In this document: in pieces, positions 17,401 to 25,816 of the stretch
Layout: each line of letters opens with the position of its first letter
Numbering within the stretch: position 1 is the stretch's first letter
Assembly: GCA_036389135.1 (NCBI GenBank)
Contig: DASVQP010000095.1
Location: forward strand, 1 to 64,000
Length of the DNA: 64,000 bases
Direction of reading: 5' to 3'
Source of the DNA: Longimicrobium sp.
Lineage (GTDB): Bacteria; Gemmatimonadota; Gemmatimonadetes; Longimicrobiales; Longimicrobiaceae
Notes under the pieces: model-generated
Seen by the model: only the letters and a program-made list of their open reading frames with translations
The model's database searches: none
What the model was told of the DNA's origin: nothing
Made by a program: the position numbers and the translations under genes

Positions 17401-18808
17401 AGATGCGGTCGCAGAGTTCCTCGATCTCCGGACTGGGCGCGGGGCGCTCCCCCAGGGCGGCGACCAGCTGGTCTCCGGCGCGGGCCTGCGTCTCTTCGGC
17501 GGGCTCCTCCACGGCGGCCCGGGCGTCGCCCACCTCCTCTTCGGCGGGGGGCAGGTCGGTGGTGACCTCCACCGCTGCGCCGGCCCGCTGGTCCACCGTT
17601 TCCAGGCGCGCCTGCTCCTCGGGCGAGAGCTCGGATGGCGGCTCCGGCATCAGGAGCTCCGGACCGCCACCGCCGCCGGGTCCACCCCCCGCGGCCTCGG
17701 CTCCGGCCGGCGCACCGCCAGCCGCGGCCGGTGCGGCACCCGCCGGGGCGGACGCCGGGGCAGCACCCGCCGCAGCCGGAGCCGCGGGTGCGGGCGCGGC
17801 CGGCGCGGGCGCGGGCGAGGCAGGGGCGGCCGGTGCGGCGGGGGGCGAGGATGGCGCGGACTTCGGGGCGGCGGCGGGTGCGGCGCCGGAAGCGGGCGGG
17901 GAGGCGGGCGCGCCGGCGGCGGGCTCCTTCTTCGGCTTGTCCGCCGGCTTGCGGCGTACGGCGCCGTCCTGCTGCAGCACGTGCGTGACCTCGTGCGCCA
18001 TCAGACGCACGTCGCCCGCGCTCTCGCCGCGGCCCAGCCAGATGTGGCGGCCGTGGGTGAAGGCGCGGGCGTTCAGCCCGGCGGCGGCCTGGTTGGCGCC
18101 GGGGCCGTCGTGCACGCGCACGGCGCCCAGGTCCACGCCCATCCGCGTCTCCAGCGTCCCGCGCGTGGGGGCGGGGAGCGCGGAGCCGGTGCCGGGGGCG
18201 GAGATGGCGGTCGCGGCGGTGCTCTGCATCGCGGGCGTGGCGGCCGCGCCCCCGGGCGCCAGCCGCTGCACGGAGGCGGGCTCCTCGTCCTCCTCCTTGA
18301 GCTGGACCGGCGCGGCGTCTTCGTCTTCCTCTTTGAGCTGGATCGGCGTGGTGTCTTTATCCTCCTCCTTGAGCTGGATGGCGCCCTCGTCGTCGTCTGG
18401 GTCGGCGGGGGCGGCCTGGACGGCGTTGGGCGGAGGCGCGGTCGGATGCTCCTCCACCTCCATCATCTGGTGGACGGGCAGATCCTCTTTCTCCTTCATC
18501 TGCGGAGGACCGGAGGGGCCGGCCGCGCCCAGCAGCGACACGGCGGCGCCGGGCGCCGACAGCCCGCCGGCCACGCGGTCCGCCACGGCGTCGGCCTCGA
18601 GCTCGTACGCGTCTCCCGGCTGGCCGATCACCGGCTTGCGCTGCACGCCGCCCAGCAGGAGCGCGGGGGGGCCGGGGGCCGCCGCCCAGCCGGAGGCGGC
18701 CGGGGATGCGGGGCCGGGCACAGCGGCGGGCGCGCGCGCTGGCGCGGCGGGGGCGTGTGCCCCTGCCGCCCGCGCGTGCGGACGCCGGACGCGCAGCGCC
18801 TCGCTCAC
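14498..18808 (-). CDS. eCIS effector 1: DUF4157 protein with C-terminal Ntox15-like nuclease domain
   Basis: 1436 residues, GTG start. Residues 1-65 are nearly the same as in the second effector (19539-23657). PGDAYELEADAVADRV (64-79) begins the DUF4157 region. Three 12-residue QLKEED repeats follow (144-179), then GVDLGAVRVHDGPGA and the zinc-peptidase-like HEVTH at 272-276. Residues 290-400 are Ala/Pro-rich, 400-860 acidic and helical, and about 880-1190 strongly amphipathic or hydrophobic helices. The tail (about 1195-1436) has FLRRTHHNAVEYERQ and LHNPDQVAGG. Its HNPD (1369-1372) fits the HxxD catalytic motif of Ntox15 nucleases such as Tde1. DUF4157 marks cargo of contractile injection systems. 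A Tdi1-like immunity gene follows 29 bases downstream. The nuclease assignment is by motif and context only. Confidence 0.85.
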   Translation of the reverse strand: MSEALRVRRPHARAAGAHAPAAPARAPAAVPGPASPAASGWAAAPGPPALLLGGVQRKPVIGQPGDAYELEADAVADRVAGGLSAPGAAVSLLGAAGPSGPPQMKEKEDLPVHQMMEVEEHPTAPPPNAVQAAPADPDDDEGAIQLKEEDKDTTPIQLKEEDEDAAPVQLKEEDEEPASVQRLAPGGAAATPAMQSTAATAISAPGTGSALPAPTRGTLETRMGVDLGAVRVHDGPGANQAAAGLNARAFTHGRHIWLGRGESAGDVRLMAHEVTHVLQQDGAVRRKPADKPKKEPAAGAPASPPASGAAPAAAPKSAPSSPPAAPAAPASPAPAPAAPAPAAPAAAGAAPASAPAGAAPAAAGGAPAGAEAAGGGPGGGGGPELLMPEPPSELSPEEQARLETVDQRAGAAVEVTTDLPPAEEEVGDARAAVEEPAEETQARAGDQLVAALGERPAPSPEIEELCDRIYQVIRDKRPPDEDSLVEADPQEMAQQAGGEMNASVEADTQNVQGQYDQLQEQPEGAPAQEPVPLDAPPAGEAPPDLAADAAAPDGVPPEAVSLDADVAASGQQMTEAGMDTEPAQLVESGPIAEARAAQGELAETAARDPQEVLAEQQATLAGAQADMAALQASALQALQGSRESTTTAGAAQQGEMVGSEEQMRTQAAAQAQRIFDDAQTRVSTLLDPLPATAMARWEAGVQVLSTEFDQHLARVKKWVDERHESTALAVVDYFTGLPDWVTEEYDDAEKNFGDGVCDLIREISRDVNGVIAACEAIVDDSRTQIAAVFESLPAELQGWAAEQQAQFGERLNGLQERAQQTRSDFTRDLTRRAGQAVQDVRAKIHDLREAAKGLVGRIADAVNAFLEDPARFIIDGLLSVLGISPGAFWAVVDRIGAAIDSIADDPMNFVNNLMSAVGQGFSQFFDNIGTHLLQGLMDWLFSGLGSVGVQLPADTSLKSIITFFLQLMGLTWPNIKEILARHIGAENVALIEKAWELVSSLIEMGPEGLFELIKEQLDPANLLQMVLDAAVEYLVQALIQAVTPRILLLFNPAGAILQAIEAIFRVLKWIFENASRIFTLVETVVNGVTDLIAGNISGMANAVEGALARLIPPVIDFLAGYLGLGGLPEAIADVIKGFQTQVLAIVERIIGFLAERARGLLRAMGFGGEEDNAEEEPAGDHASLARRAKTEMERPAPNARDYASLREAKQAQASQLETRYSSLLEEGIGLRVQFGEAAPDAGDQDLDFTIVIAPNDTTETGSVPVPAVARGPVQVDFLRRTHHNAVEYERQVRGQNDALRAMQVSAWSTNRENFKSRGRDPASASLQQLERGIIRTRMIAGVLANNPGMGGDAAAALVDAKLANTAVLHNPDQVAGGNVYPAGGVGDLSINSSIGSQWRTKVTILDDAAAPLSDTEKAELTWADMNLDVRLAGSRD
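18272..18379 (-). repeat. Three 36-bp tandem repeats inside effector 1
   Basis: The repeats encode residues 144-179. Each unit gives [IV]QLKEEDxDxxP with small changes, so both DNA and protein are tandemly repeated. Related but looser QAKEEDE/QTKQEDE units occur at the same place in effector 2. The repeat sits between the ELEAD motif and the HEVTH motif of the DUF4157 region. Confidence 0.85.
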
Positions 18809-18978
18809 CGGGCTGCGCCAGAGCGCGGCGAGGACGCGGCGCTCACGCCAGGGCTCCCTCGGAATCGTACATCGGGCTCCTCACCGGATACGTGCTGCTC
18901 GCGCCAAAAGGCGGCGCATCGCGGACCGGAACAACTCGTTTGCATCTCCGCCGCGGACGCGGCACCCCCCTCGTGGCC

Positions 18979-19536
18979 CTACGTTCCTGGCAGGTACGCC
19001 TCCGCGTACGCGGCCAGGTAGTCGCCCAGCAGCCCTGGAAGGTCACCCCTCGCGCGCGTCATGCGGGCGTAGTGCGTGCCCGAATGCAGCGGGTCCGGGT
19101 CGATCTGGGCGCCGATGTGCGCGGCGAGCGCCGTTCGGCCGAAGATCGCCGCGGGACGCGCGGCCGAGGTCAGCCAGTCGCCGTAGTCGCGCACCTCGAC
19201 CGCCGCGGCCAGCTCCAGCGCCTCCGCCTTCTCCAGCACCAGGGTGCGGCTCAGTTCCAGCGCCACCACCCAGCGGAGCCGGGCCGGGCTCGACTCTTCC
19301 AGGCGGTCCAGCACGTCGGGGCGGCAGACCACGAGCGTGCCGCCGCCCGGCACGGGCACGGCGCCCTCTGCCACTGCGGCGGGGACGCCCAGCCGGCGGC
19401 CCAACGCCTCCGCAAGCGCGTCGTGGCGACGGGCGCTCCGCAGCGGGACGGCCACGGCGCCGTGGTCCGAAACCTCGGTGACCCGAGCGTCGCCGGGAAC
19501 GATAACAATGGATTCGATTCTGGACACGGTGTTCAC
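18979..19536 (-). CDS. Unknown 185-residue protein directly after effector 2 (candidate immunity protein)
   Basis: Not recognised by family. It starts with GTG at 19536, 2 bases after the effector 2 stop, so it is translationally linked to it. The protein is alpha/beta in appearance (IESIVIVPGDARVTEV, GGTLVVCRPDVLDRLEES, RLRWVVALELSRTLVLEKAEALELAAAVE) with no signal peptide or membrane segment. Its position mirrors that of the Tdi1-type immunity gene after effector 1, which makes an immunity or chaperone role likely by analogy only. 170 bases without a gene separate it from the start of effector 1. Confidence 0.7.
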   Translation of the reverse strand: MNTVSRIESIVIVPGDARVTEVSDHGAVAVPLRSARRHDALAEALGRRLGVPAAVAEGAVPVPGGGTLVVCRPDVLDRLEESSPARLRWVVALELSRTLVLEKAEALELAAAVEVRDYGDWLTSAARPAAIFGRTALAAHIGAQIDPDPLHSGTHYARMTRARGDLPGLLGDYLAAYAEAYLPGT

Positions 19537-19538
19537 CT

Positions 19539-22500
19539 CTAGTCGGTGCCGCCGTCGCTGCCGGGCGGAACGGGAACGGGGGTCGGCCCAGGACCCGGCG
19601 TGGGCGGCGGCGCGTTGGCCGGCACCACGTTCAGGTCAATGTTGAATCCGCTCAGCACCTGCTGCGTCGGGCTCACGCCGGCTGCTCCCAGCTCGTCGGG
19701 CGTGGCCTGGGTGCTCGCGGGTGAGCGGCGGCCGCCCGTCACGGTGGCGCTCTGGATGCGCCCGCCGGTCTGGACTATGGAGTTCTGCGCGTACTGCACC
19801 GAGTGCGTCTCCAGAATGAAGGCGTTCAGCTCGGCCGAGCTCATCCGTCGTCCCAGCGTCGCCTCGCGCGCGGCGATCTGGAGGATGGTGCGGGTGTTGA
19901 CGATGGTGCTCATGTGCACCACCCGTGGACCGGTGAAGGTAGCCCCGCCCTGCTGCTCCAGGATGCGCATCTGGCGCATGGTCATGTACGTCTCCAGCGG
20001 CGTGCCCCGTCCCGGCACCATCTCGGGCGAAGTCTGCACCCACCGCTGCCCAGACGGGATCTCGTCCAAGAAGGCGTAATCCATGTCGAACCGGCCGGTC
20101 CGCGGGTCGTAGGAGCGGCCCATTGTCCCGCTGGAGCCGTCGGGCGCGGTCACCGAAGTGTCCACCGTGGTCTTGCCGCCGCTGGTGCTTACCGTGTCCT
20201 GGAACCTCCAGCCTCCCGGCGGGGGGGTGTTGGGATCGATGGCCTCGGCCAATCCCGGGACGCGGGTGTTGGTGCGTCCCGGCGTGGCGGGCTCCGGCGC
20301 CCCCCCGGGGCGCGTGCGCGGCCCCGCGAAGCGGGCGAAGAGCCAGGCCAGGAACAGGTTGGCGAGCAACCCGCGGTCCCAGCACTGCCCGGTGGCCACG
20401 TTGGTGACGATGCCGATCACCGCCGAGAGCGCCATCACCGCGACGATGGCGGCAGCGCCCTCCAGCCCCGCGGCCGCGATCACCACCACGCCGGCTGCCA
20501 TGGCCGTGCCCGCCAGCGCGCCGATGGCGGCGTTGCGGAAGATGGCGGCGGGGTCGTACCAGTCGCGGCCCCTGGCCACGTTCTCCTCAATTCCCGACAC
20601 GGCGCCAGCCACCGCTCCGCCCACGATCAGAGCCCCCGGGCCCAGCGTTGGGAAGAGCAGGATGGTGACGACGAGCCCGATCCAGAACGAGGGGCTCTTC
20701 ATCATGTTCCAGAGGTCCGCCAGCTGCTCGGCGAACCAGTCGCCGATGTCGGAGAGCACGCTGCGCTGCACCGCCGGGCCGTGCTCGGCCTCGCTTTCCT
20801 CCAGGTGCCGGTCCACCCGCTGCTGCCCCTCGGCGATGCGGGCGCGGGTGTCGCTTACCGCGTCACGGGCGCGGGTGTCCGTCTCGGCGATGCGCTCGGC
20901 CAGCCCCTGCTCCAGCGCGCCGGACGCCTCGCCGAAGCCGGTAGCGGCGGTAGCGGTGGCGGCGTCGAGCGCGACGCCGGTGTCGGCCACCGCTTGGTCG
21001 CCCGCGGTGGAGGCCGCGGCGGCCATGCGCCCCATCCCCTGTACCGCGGCCTGCCCGGCCTCGCCAGCCCCGGCGGCAAAGCCCTCCGCTCCCTCGCGCA
21101 GCCGTGCGGACACCGCCTCGGTGCCGGTGGACAGCGCTCCGGCGCTCTCGTCCGTGGCGCCGGAGAGCGCTTCGCTCACCTCGCCCCCGGCGCCGCGGGC
21201 CAGCGTCGCCGCCTCGCCGTGCATCTCGCGCACCCGGGCGCGGACCTCGCCTCCGGCCCCAGTTGCTTCCTCCTCGTCCAGCGGGACCGCGGCCAGCTGC
21301 GCCGCGGCCTGCGCCTGCATGTCGCGGCTGGCCTCGGCGGTCGCCTGGCCTTGCTCGCGCAGCGCGTCCACGGCTCCGGCGCCGGTCTCGGCCACCTGGG
21401 CACGGTGTTCGCCGGCGCGCGCGCGCAGCGCCTGTGCGGCGGTGCCCTCGGCCGCGGCGATCTCCCCGCCGGCGGCGCTCCCCTGCGCGCGCAGCCCGTG
21501 GATGGTCTGGCGAGCGGCCCCTGCCACGCTCGCGTCGGCGGCGGCGGCGGTCTGGCCCAGGTGGGCCGTGAGCGGCGCGGCTTCGGCTGCCACCACGGCT
21601 CCGGCCTGCTCGGCGTGCGCGCGCAGCTCGGTGGCCGCCTCACCCGCCTGGGTGGTCAACTGGGCCGGCGCCTCGGCCGCCGCCGCGTCCATCTGCTCGG
21701 CGGAATCGGTGGAGACGCGGCTGGCGACCTCGGCGTGCCCCTCGGCCGCCGCCTGGTCGCCGCCGCCGCCGGTGCCGCTCTCCCCGCGCGCGTTCCCGGC
21801 CGCGGTGCCCAGGGTGGTTCCGGCCTCGCTCGCGGCTGACTCGCCGGCCTGCAGCGCGCGGCGCTCCTGCTCCGCGCCGGCCTCCGCCATCCGGGTGGCG
21901 CGGGCCTGCACCTCTTCGCCGGCGCGGGCGGTGGCGGTGCTCTCCCACCCGGCGATCCGCGCCTGCTCGGAGGCCTGGGCACCCTCTACCGCGGCGGCCT
22001 GGGCGGCGACCGAGGCGTCTACCTGCCCCGTGGCCTGAACGGCTGCGTCGGAGACGGCGGCCACCTGCTCTTCGCCTGTCTGTGCAATCCCCTGCGCCTG
22101 CTCGCCGGTGGCGGTGATGACCGTGTCGATGGACTCGCCCGCGGCCGCGGCCATCTCGGCGCGCCCCTCACTCGCGGAATCCGCGAGCGCGTCCAGAAGG
22201 AGCTGCGCCCCCGGCGTCTCCCCTTTGGGCATCTCCGGCTCGGGCGCGCCGGCGAGGGCGGCACGCGCCGCGTCGGCCGCCGAGGCCAGCTCGGCTTCCG
22301 CGGTCTCGGCTGCGGCACGGGACGCGGCCTCGGCACCGGCGGCATCCGGGGCGGGGGGAGCACTCGCGGGCGGCGCACCTCCGGCCTCTCCCTCGGCCGC
22401 CGTCGCCCCGGGCGCCGGTGCGCCCTCCGCCCCGGCGGGTGCGGCTACGGCTTCCACGGCGGGCGGGGCGGGTTCGGGCCGGGCTTCCGCCTCTGGCGCT

Positions 22501-23657
22501 GCGGCGGGTGTGTCGGCGGTGGGGCGCGCGGCGGGTGCGGGCGCGGGGGCTGCGGCCTCCGGCACGGCGGGAGGCGCATCGGCGGGCGCGGGAAGGGTAG
22601 CCGCTGAGGAAGCAGCGGGCGAGGAGGGGGGGCGCGGTGGCTCCCGCTCTTCGTCCGGCTCGTCCGGCGAGCTCCACGCCGGCTTGCGGCGCACGACGCC
22701 GCCCTGCTGCAGTACGTGCGTCACCTCGTGCGCCATCAGCCGCACGTCGCCGGCGCTTTCGCCGCGGCCCAGCCATATGTGGCGGTCGTGGGTAAAGGCG
22801 CGCGCGTTCAGCCGGCCGGCGGCGGCCTGCGCGCCGGGTCCGTCGTGCACGCGCACGCCGCCCAGGTCCACGCCCATCCGCGACTCCAGCGCACCGCGGG
22901 TGCCCGCGGGGAGCGCGGAGCCCGGACCCGGCGCGGCGACGGAGGTGGCCGCGGCGTCGGCCATGGTCGGCGTGGCGGCGGAACTCCCGGGCGCCATCCG
23001 CCGCACCGCCTCGCGCTCGCCGCGCTCCTCGGGCCGCACAGGCGAGGAGGAATCCGCTTCCGTACGCCGCGACCGCTGCACGGCGGCGGGCCCCTCTTCC
23101 CCCTCCTCCCACGCCTGTATCGATGCGGAATCCGTGTCCGTCCGCCGCGACTGCTGCACGACGGCGGCCGGATCCTCTTCATCCTCCTCCTTCGCCTGGA
23201 CCGGGAACGAATCCGCTTCCGCCGTCGGCAATGGCAGGGCGGGGGCGAATTCCTCTTCGTCCTCCTGCTTCGTCTGGACCGGGGTGGATCCGTCGCGGTC
23301 TTCCTCCTCCTTCGCCTGGAGGACGGGCGCCGGCACGTCGTCGCGCTCCTTGGCACGCGGCGGGCCGCCGGGAGCAAGGCGGGAGACGCGCTCGCCCGGC
23401 GCCTCCAGACCGGCGGCCACGCGGCTGGCCACGGAGTCGGCTTCGAGCTCGCACGCATCGCCCGGCTGGCCGATCACCGGCTTGCGCTGCGCGCCGCCCA
23501 GCAGGAGCGCAGGCGGGCTTGGGGCCGCCGCCCACCCGGAGGCGCCCGGGGATGCAGGGTCGGGCACCGCTGCGACCGGCGCGCGCGCTGGCGCGGCGGG
23601 GGCGTGTGCCCCCTCCGCCCGCGCGTGCGGACGCCGGGTGCGCAGCGCCTCGCTCAC
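19539..23657 (-). CDS. eCIS effector 2: DUF4157 protein with unknown C-terminal domain
   Basis: 1372 residues, GTG start, with N-terminal 65 residues nearly matching effector 1. PGDACELEADSVASRV and HEVTHVLQQ (HEVTH at 310-314) define DUF4157. The region between is longer and carries repeated QxKEEDE and SRRTxxDS units. Residues about 420-980 are an extremely Ala/Glu/Gln-rich helical stretch (coiled-coil or tape-measure-like). Residues about 1000-1140 hold several hydrophobic segments (FWIGLVVTILLFPTLGPGALIVGG, then two Ala/Val-rich helices), a pre-toxin type region. The last about 230 residues (FDMDYAFLDEIPSGQRWVQ, ETYMTMRQMRILEQQGG, ELNAFILETHSVQYAQ) form a separate globular domain I do not recognise, ending in a Pro-rich tail. 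The gene after it may encode its immunity protein. Confidence 0.82.
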   Translation of the reverse strand: MSEALRTRRPHARAEGAHAPAAPARAPVAAVPDPASPGASGWAAAPSPPALLLGGAQRKPVIGQPGDACELEADSVASRVAAGLEAPGERVSRLAPGGPPRAKERDDVPAPVLQAKEEEDRDGSTPVQTKQEDEEEFAPALPLPTAEADSFPVQAKEEDEEDPAAVVQQSRRTDTDSASIQAWEEGEEGPAAVQRSRRTEADSSSPVRPEERGEREAVRRMAPGSSAATPTMADAAATSVAAPGPGSALPAGTRGALESRMGVDLGGVRVHDGPGAQAAAGRLNARAFTHDRHIWLGRGESAGDVRLMAHEVTHVLQQGGVVRRKPAWSSPDEPDEEREPPRPPSSPAASSAATLPAPADAPPAVPEAAAPAPAPAARPTADTPAAAPEAEARPEPAPPAVEAVAAPAGAEGAPAPGATAAEGEAGGAPPASAPPAPDAAGAEAASRAAAETAEAELASAADAARAALAGAPEPEMPKGETPGAQLLLDALADSASEGRAEMAAAAGESIDTVITATGEQAQGIAQTGEEQVAAVSDAAVQATGQVDASVAAQAAAVEGAQASEQARIAGWESTATARAGEEVQARATRMAEAGAEQERRALQAGESAASEAGTTLGTAAGNARGESGTGGGGDQAAAEGHAEVASRVSTDSAEQMDAAAAEAPAQLTTQAGEAATELRAHAEQAGAVVAAEAAPLTAHLGQTAAAADASVAGAARQTIHGLRAQGSAAGGEIAAAEGTAAQALRARAGEHRAQVAETGAGAVDALREQGQATAEASRDMQAQAAAQLAAVPLDEEEATGAGGEVRARVREMHGEAATLARGAGGEVSEALSGATDESAGALSTGTEAVSARLREGAEGFAAGAGEAGQAAVQGMGRMAAAASTAGDQAVADTGVALDAATATAATGFGEASGALEQGLAERIAETDTRARDAVSDTRARIAEGQQRVDRHLEESEAEHGPAVQRSVLSDIGDWFAEQLADLWNMMKSPSFWIGLVVTILLFPTLGPGALIVGGAVAGAVSGIEENVARGRDWYDPAAIFRNAAIGALAGTAMAAGVVVIAAAGLEGAAAIVAVMALSAVIGIVTNVATGQCWDRGLLANLFLAWLFARFAGPRTRPGGAPEPATPGRTNTRVPGLAEAIDPNTPPPGGWRFQDTVSTSGGKTTVDTSVTAPDGSSGTMGRSYDPRTGRFDMDYAFLDEIPSGQRWVQTSPEMVPGRGTPLETYMTMRQMRILEQQGGATFTGPRVVHMSTIVNTRTILQIAAREATLGRRMSSAELNAFILETHSVQYAQNSIVQTGGRIQSATVTGGRRSPASTQATPDELGAAGVSPTQQVLSGFNIDLNVVPANAPPPTPGPGPTPVPVPPGSDGGTD

Positions 23658-23691
23658 CGGGCGACGCCGGTGCGCGGTGAGGAGGCGGCAG

Positions 23692-25812
23692 TCACGAGAT
23701 GGCGCCCAGGAAGGCGGAGAGCGCGTCCTGGCGCGCGGCGGCGGGGAGCGCCGGCTGCCGCGGATACGAGGCGCCCGCCTTGCGGTACTCGGCCTCCACC
23801 GCGGCGGCCAGCTCGCCCTCGCGCACGATGCCCGCGGGGGATGCCAGGCCCAGCAGCGCGGCGTCCACGGCGGCGTTGCGGATCTGCCCGCCTGTGAGCT
23901 CGAAGCGCGCGGCGGCGTCTTCCAGCGCCTCGGCGCCCACCTCGTGGCCGGGGGGAAGGTGGCGCTGCCAGAGCAGCCAGCGCTCCTCCACCTCGGGGAG
24001 GTGGAAGCGGACCACCGCGTCCATGCGGCGGTGGAAGGCCGCGTCGATGGAGCCGGGCGAGTTGGTGGTGACGAAGACGATGCCGGTGTAGCTGTCCAGC
24101 CGCTGCAGCAGGTAGTTGGTCTCCAGGTTGGCCCAGCGGTCGTTGGACGAGCGCACCTCGGTGCGCCTGCCCATCAGCGAGTCGCCCTCGTCCAGCAGCA
24201 GCACGACGTCCAGGTCCTCGGCACGGCCCAGGACGCGGGCCAGGTTCTTTTCCGTTTCTCCGATGTACTTGTTGACGATGGTGGACAGGTCCACGCGGTA
24301 CAGGTCCAGCCCCAGCTCGCTGGCCAGCACCCGCGCCGCCAGCGTCTTGCCCGTGCCGCTGGGGCCCTGGAAGAGCGCGCGCACGCCGCGGTTCATCCCG
24401 CCGGGCATCCCCCCGCCCAGCGCGTCGGCCAGCCGCTCGCGGTGGCGGCAGCGACGCTCCAGGTGCAGCAGCTCGGCGGCGGTGGAGCGATGCAGCACCA
24501 GGCGCTCCCACCCGCCGCCGTCTTCCAGGCGCGCGGCCAGCGCGTCCAGCTGCTGCCGGTTGATGGAGCGGGCGGCGGCGCGCACGTCGGCCGCGGTGAC
24601 CGCGGGGCGGCCCTCGAGCGCGGCGTGCCCCTGCGCCAGCTCGGCCGCGCGGCGGATGTAGCGCCCGCCCAGGGTGTACGCGTCGGCCAGGGCGGCGTGC
24701 GTGGCCGGGGGCGAGCCGGGGAGGGCGCGGCTCCAGTGGCGGCGGCGCAGGGCGGGGGACTCGGGGGGAAGGTGCACCACCACGGCCCGCTCGGCGGCGG
24801 CGCCGCGCAGCCCGCCGTCGTGCCCCGCCACCACCGCCGCCGGCCCCCGCCACCCGCCCCCCGCGGGGACGTCGAAGGTCTCGCCGGGCCCCATCTCCAG
24901 CACGAAGGCGGGGACGGCGCCCAGCAGCGCGCCCAGCGGACCCAGCACCCGCCAAGCGGGGGGGAGCTCCGGCCCGGGCGGCACGGCCTCCAGCACCCCG
25001 CGGCCCAGCCCGAGCGCGAGGGCGCCCACCAGCTCCAGCCGCTCGCTTCCCGCGAGCCCGCGCACCACCAGCACCTCCGCGCGCCCGGAGCCGAGCAGGA
25101 CGCCCGCCTCGGCCGCGCGGCGGCGCGCGTCGTCGTCCAGCACCATCTCGTCCAGCGGGGCGAACGAGCCGGGCGGGTGCCAGCGGACCCCCGGCAGCGG
25201 CTCGGCCGGCGTCTCGCCCGCGACGGCGGTCCACAGCGGGGCGGGAACGCGGAGCTGCCACTCGGCGCGCGGGTCGCCGGGGTTGAGCGCCTCCACCAGC
25301 CCCGCGTCCAGCAGCGGCCGGCAGAGCGCCCAGGCGTCGCCCGCCGCGCCGTCGGCCTCGTCGGTCGCGCCGGCCACCACCTGGTGCACCAGCGCCACCG
25401 TGGGCCGCCGGGCGCCGTCCTGCGCCGCCGCGAACAGGGCGCCGAAGCGCGCGTCCTCCTCCACCATCCCCACCACCAGCAGCGCCAGCACCTGCGCGTC
25501 GCCGATGCCCGGCTCGCCGCGCAGCGCCCGCAGCGGCAGGTGCGCGCGCACGGGCGGCTCCCAGCGGCGCACCTGGTCCGCCAGCCAGCGCAGGGCCTCG
25601 TCGCTGCGCACGTCGCCCGCGTGTGGCAGCGGGAGCTCGCGCAGGTAGGCGCGCAGGAAGGGGTGCTCGTCGAGCACGGCGTCCGGCTCCCCCCCCGCGG
25701 CCGCGGCGCGGGCGCCGGCGAAGGTGACCACGGCCAGCACGGCCTCGTAGAAGCGCAGCGCCAGGTGGCCGCGCGCGTCGTGGGCGACTCCGGGAAAGAG
25801 CGGCTCGCTCAT
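23692..25812 (-). CDS. AAA+ ATPase of the contractile injection system (Afp15/Pvc15-like)
   Basis: 706 residues. The N-terminal about 400 contain a degenerate first ATPase-like region (RAEVLVVRGLAGSERLELVGAL...). The C-terminal AAA+ domain has Walker A GPSGTGKT at 483-490, Walker B VVLLLDEGDSLMGRR near 536-550, sensor 1 VFVTTNS and arginine-finger region FHRRMD. Such ATPases (Afp15/Pvc15) are needed for particle assembly or cargo loading in Afp, PVC and related eCIS. The gene lies 34 bases upstream of effector 2 and 4 bases after the stop of the preceding unknown gene, so synthesis is linked to cargo. The start ATG is well defined (MSEPLFPG). Confidence 0.92.
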   Translation of the reverse strand: MSEPLFPGVAHDARGHLALRFYEAVLAVVTFAGARAAAAGGEPDAVLDEHPFLRAYLRELPLPHAGDVRSDEALRWLADQVRRWEPPVRAHLPLRALRGEPGIGDAQVLALLVVGMVEEDARFGALFAAAQDGARRPTVALVHQVVAGATDEADGAAGDAWALCRPLLDAGLVEALNPGDPRAEWQLRVPAPLWTAVAGETPAEPLPGVRWHPPGSFAPLDEMVLDDDARRRAAEAGVLLGSGRAEVLVVRGLAGSERLELVGALALGLGRGVLEAVPPGPELPPAWRVLGPLGALLGAVPAFVLEMGPGETFDVPAGGGWRGPAAVVAGHDGGLRGAAAERAVVVHLPPESPALRRRHWSRALPGSPPATHAALADAYTLGGRYIRRAAELAQGHAALEGRPAVTAADVRAAARSINRQQLDALAARLEDGGGWERLVLHRSTAAELLHLERRCRHRERLADALGGGMPGGMNRGVRALFQGPSGTGKTLAARVLASELGLDLYRVDLSTIVNKYIGETEKNLARVLGRAEDLDVVLLLDEGDSLMGRRTEVRSSNDRWANLETNYLLQRLDSYTGIVFVTTNSPGSIDAAFHRRMDAVVRFHLPEVEERWLLWQRHLPPGHEVGAEALEDAAARFELTGGQIRNAAVDAALLGLASPAGIVREGELAAAVEAEYRKAGASYPRQPALPAAARQDALSAFLGAIS

Positions 25813-25816
25813 GGGC

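Noticed and set aside
18809-18978. Additional small gene in the 170-base gap before effector 1
   Set aside because: No frame with a ribosome site and protein-like composition was found.
15863-19021. Very long plus-strand open frame (about 1050 codons) across effector 1
   Set aside because: It is the antisense of a high-GC gene, with a His/Gly/Leu/Arg-biased translation and no motif. The same applies to other long plus-strand frames within 7.4-54 kb.
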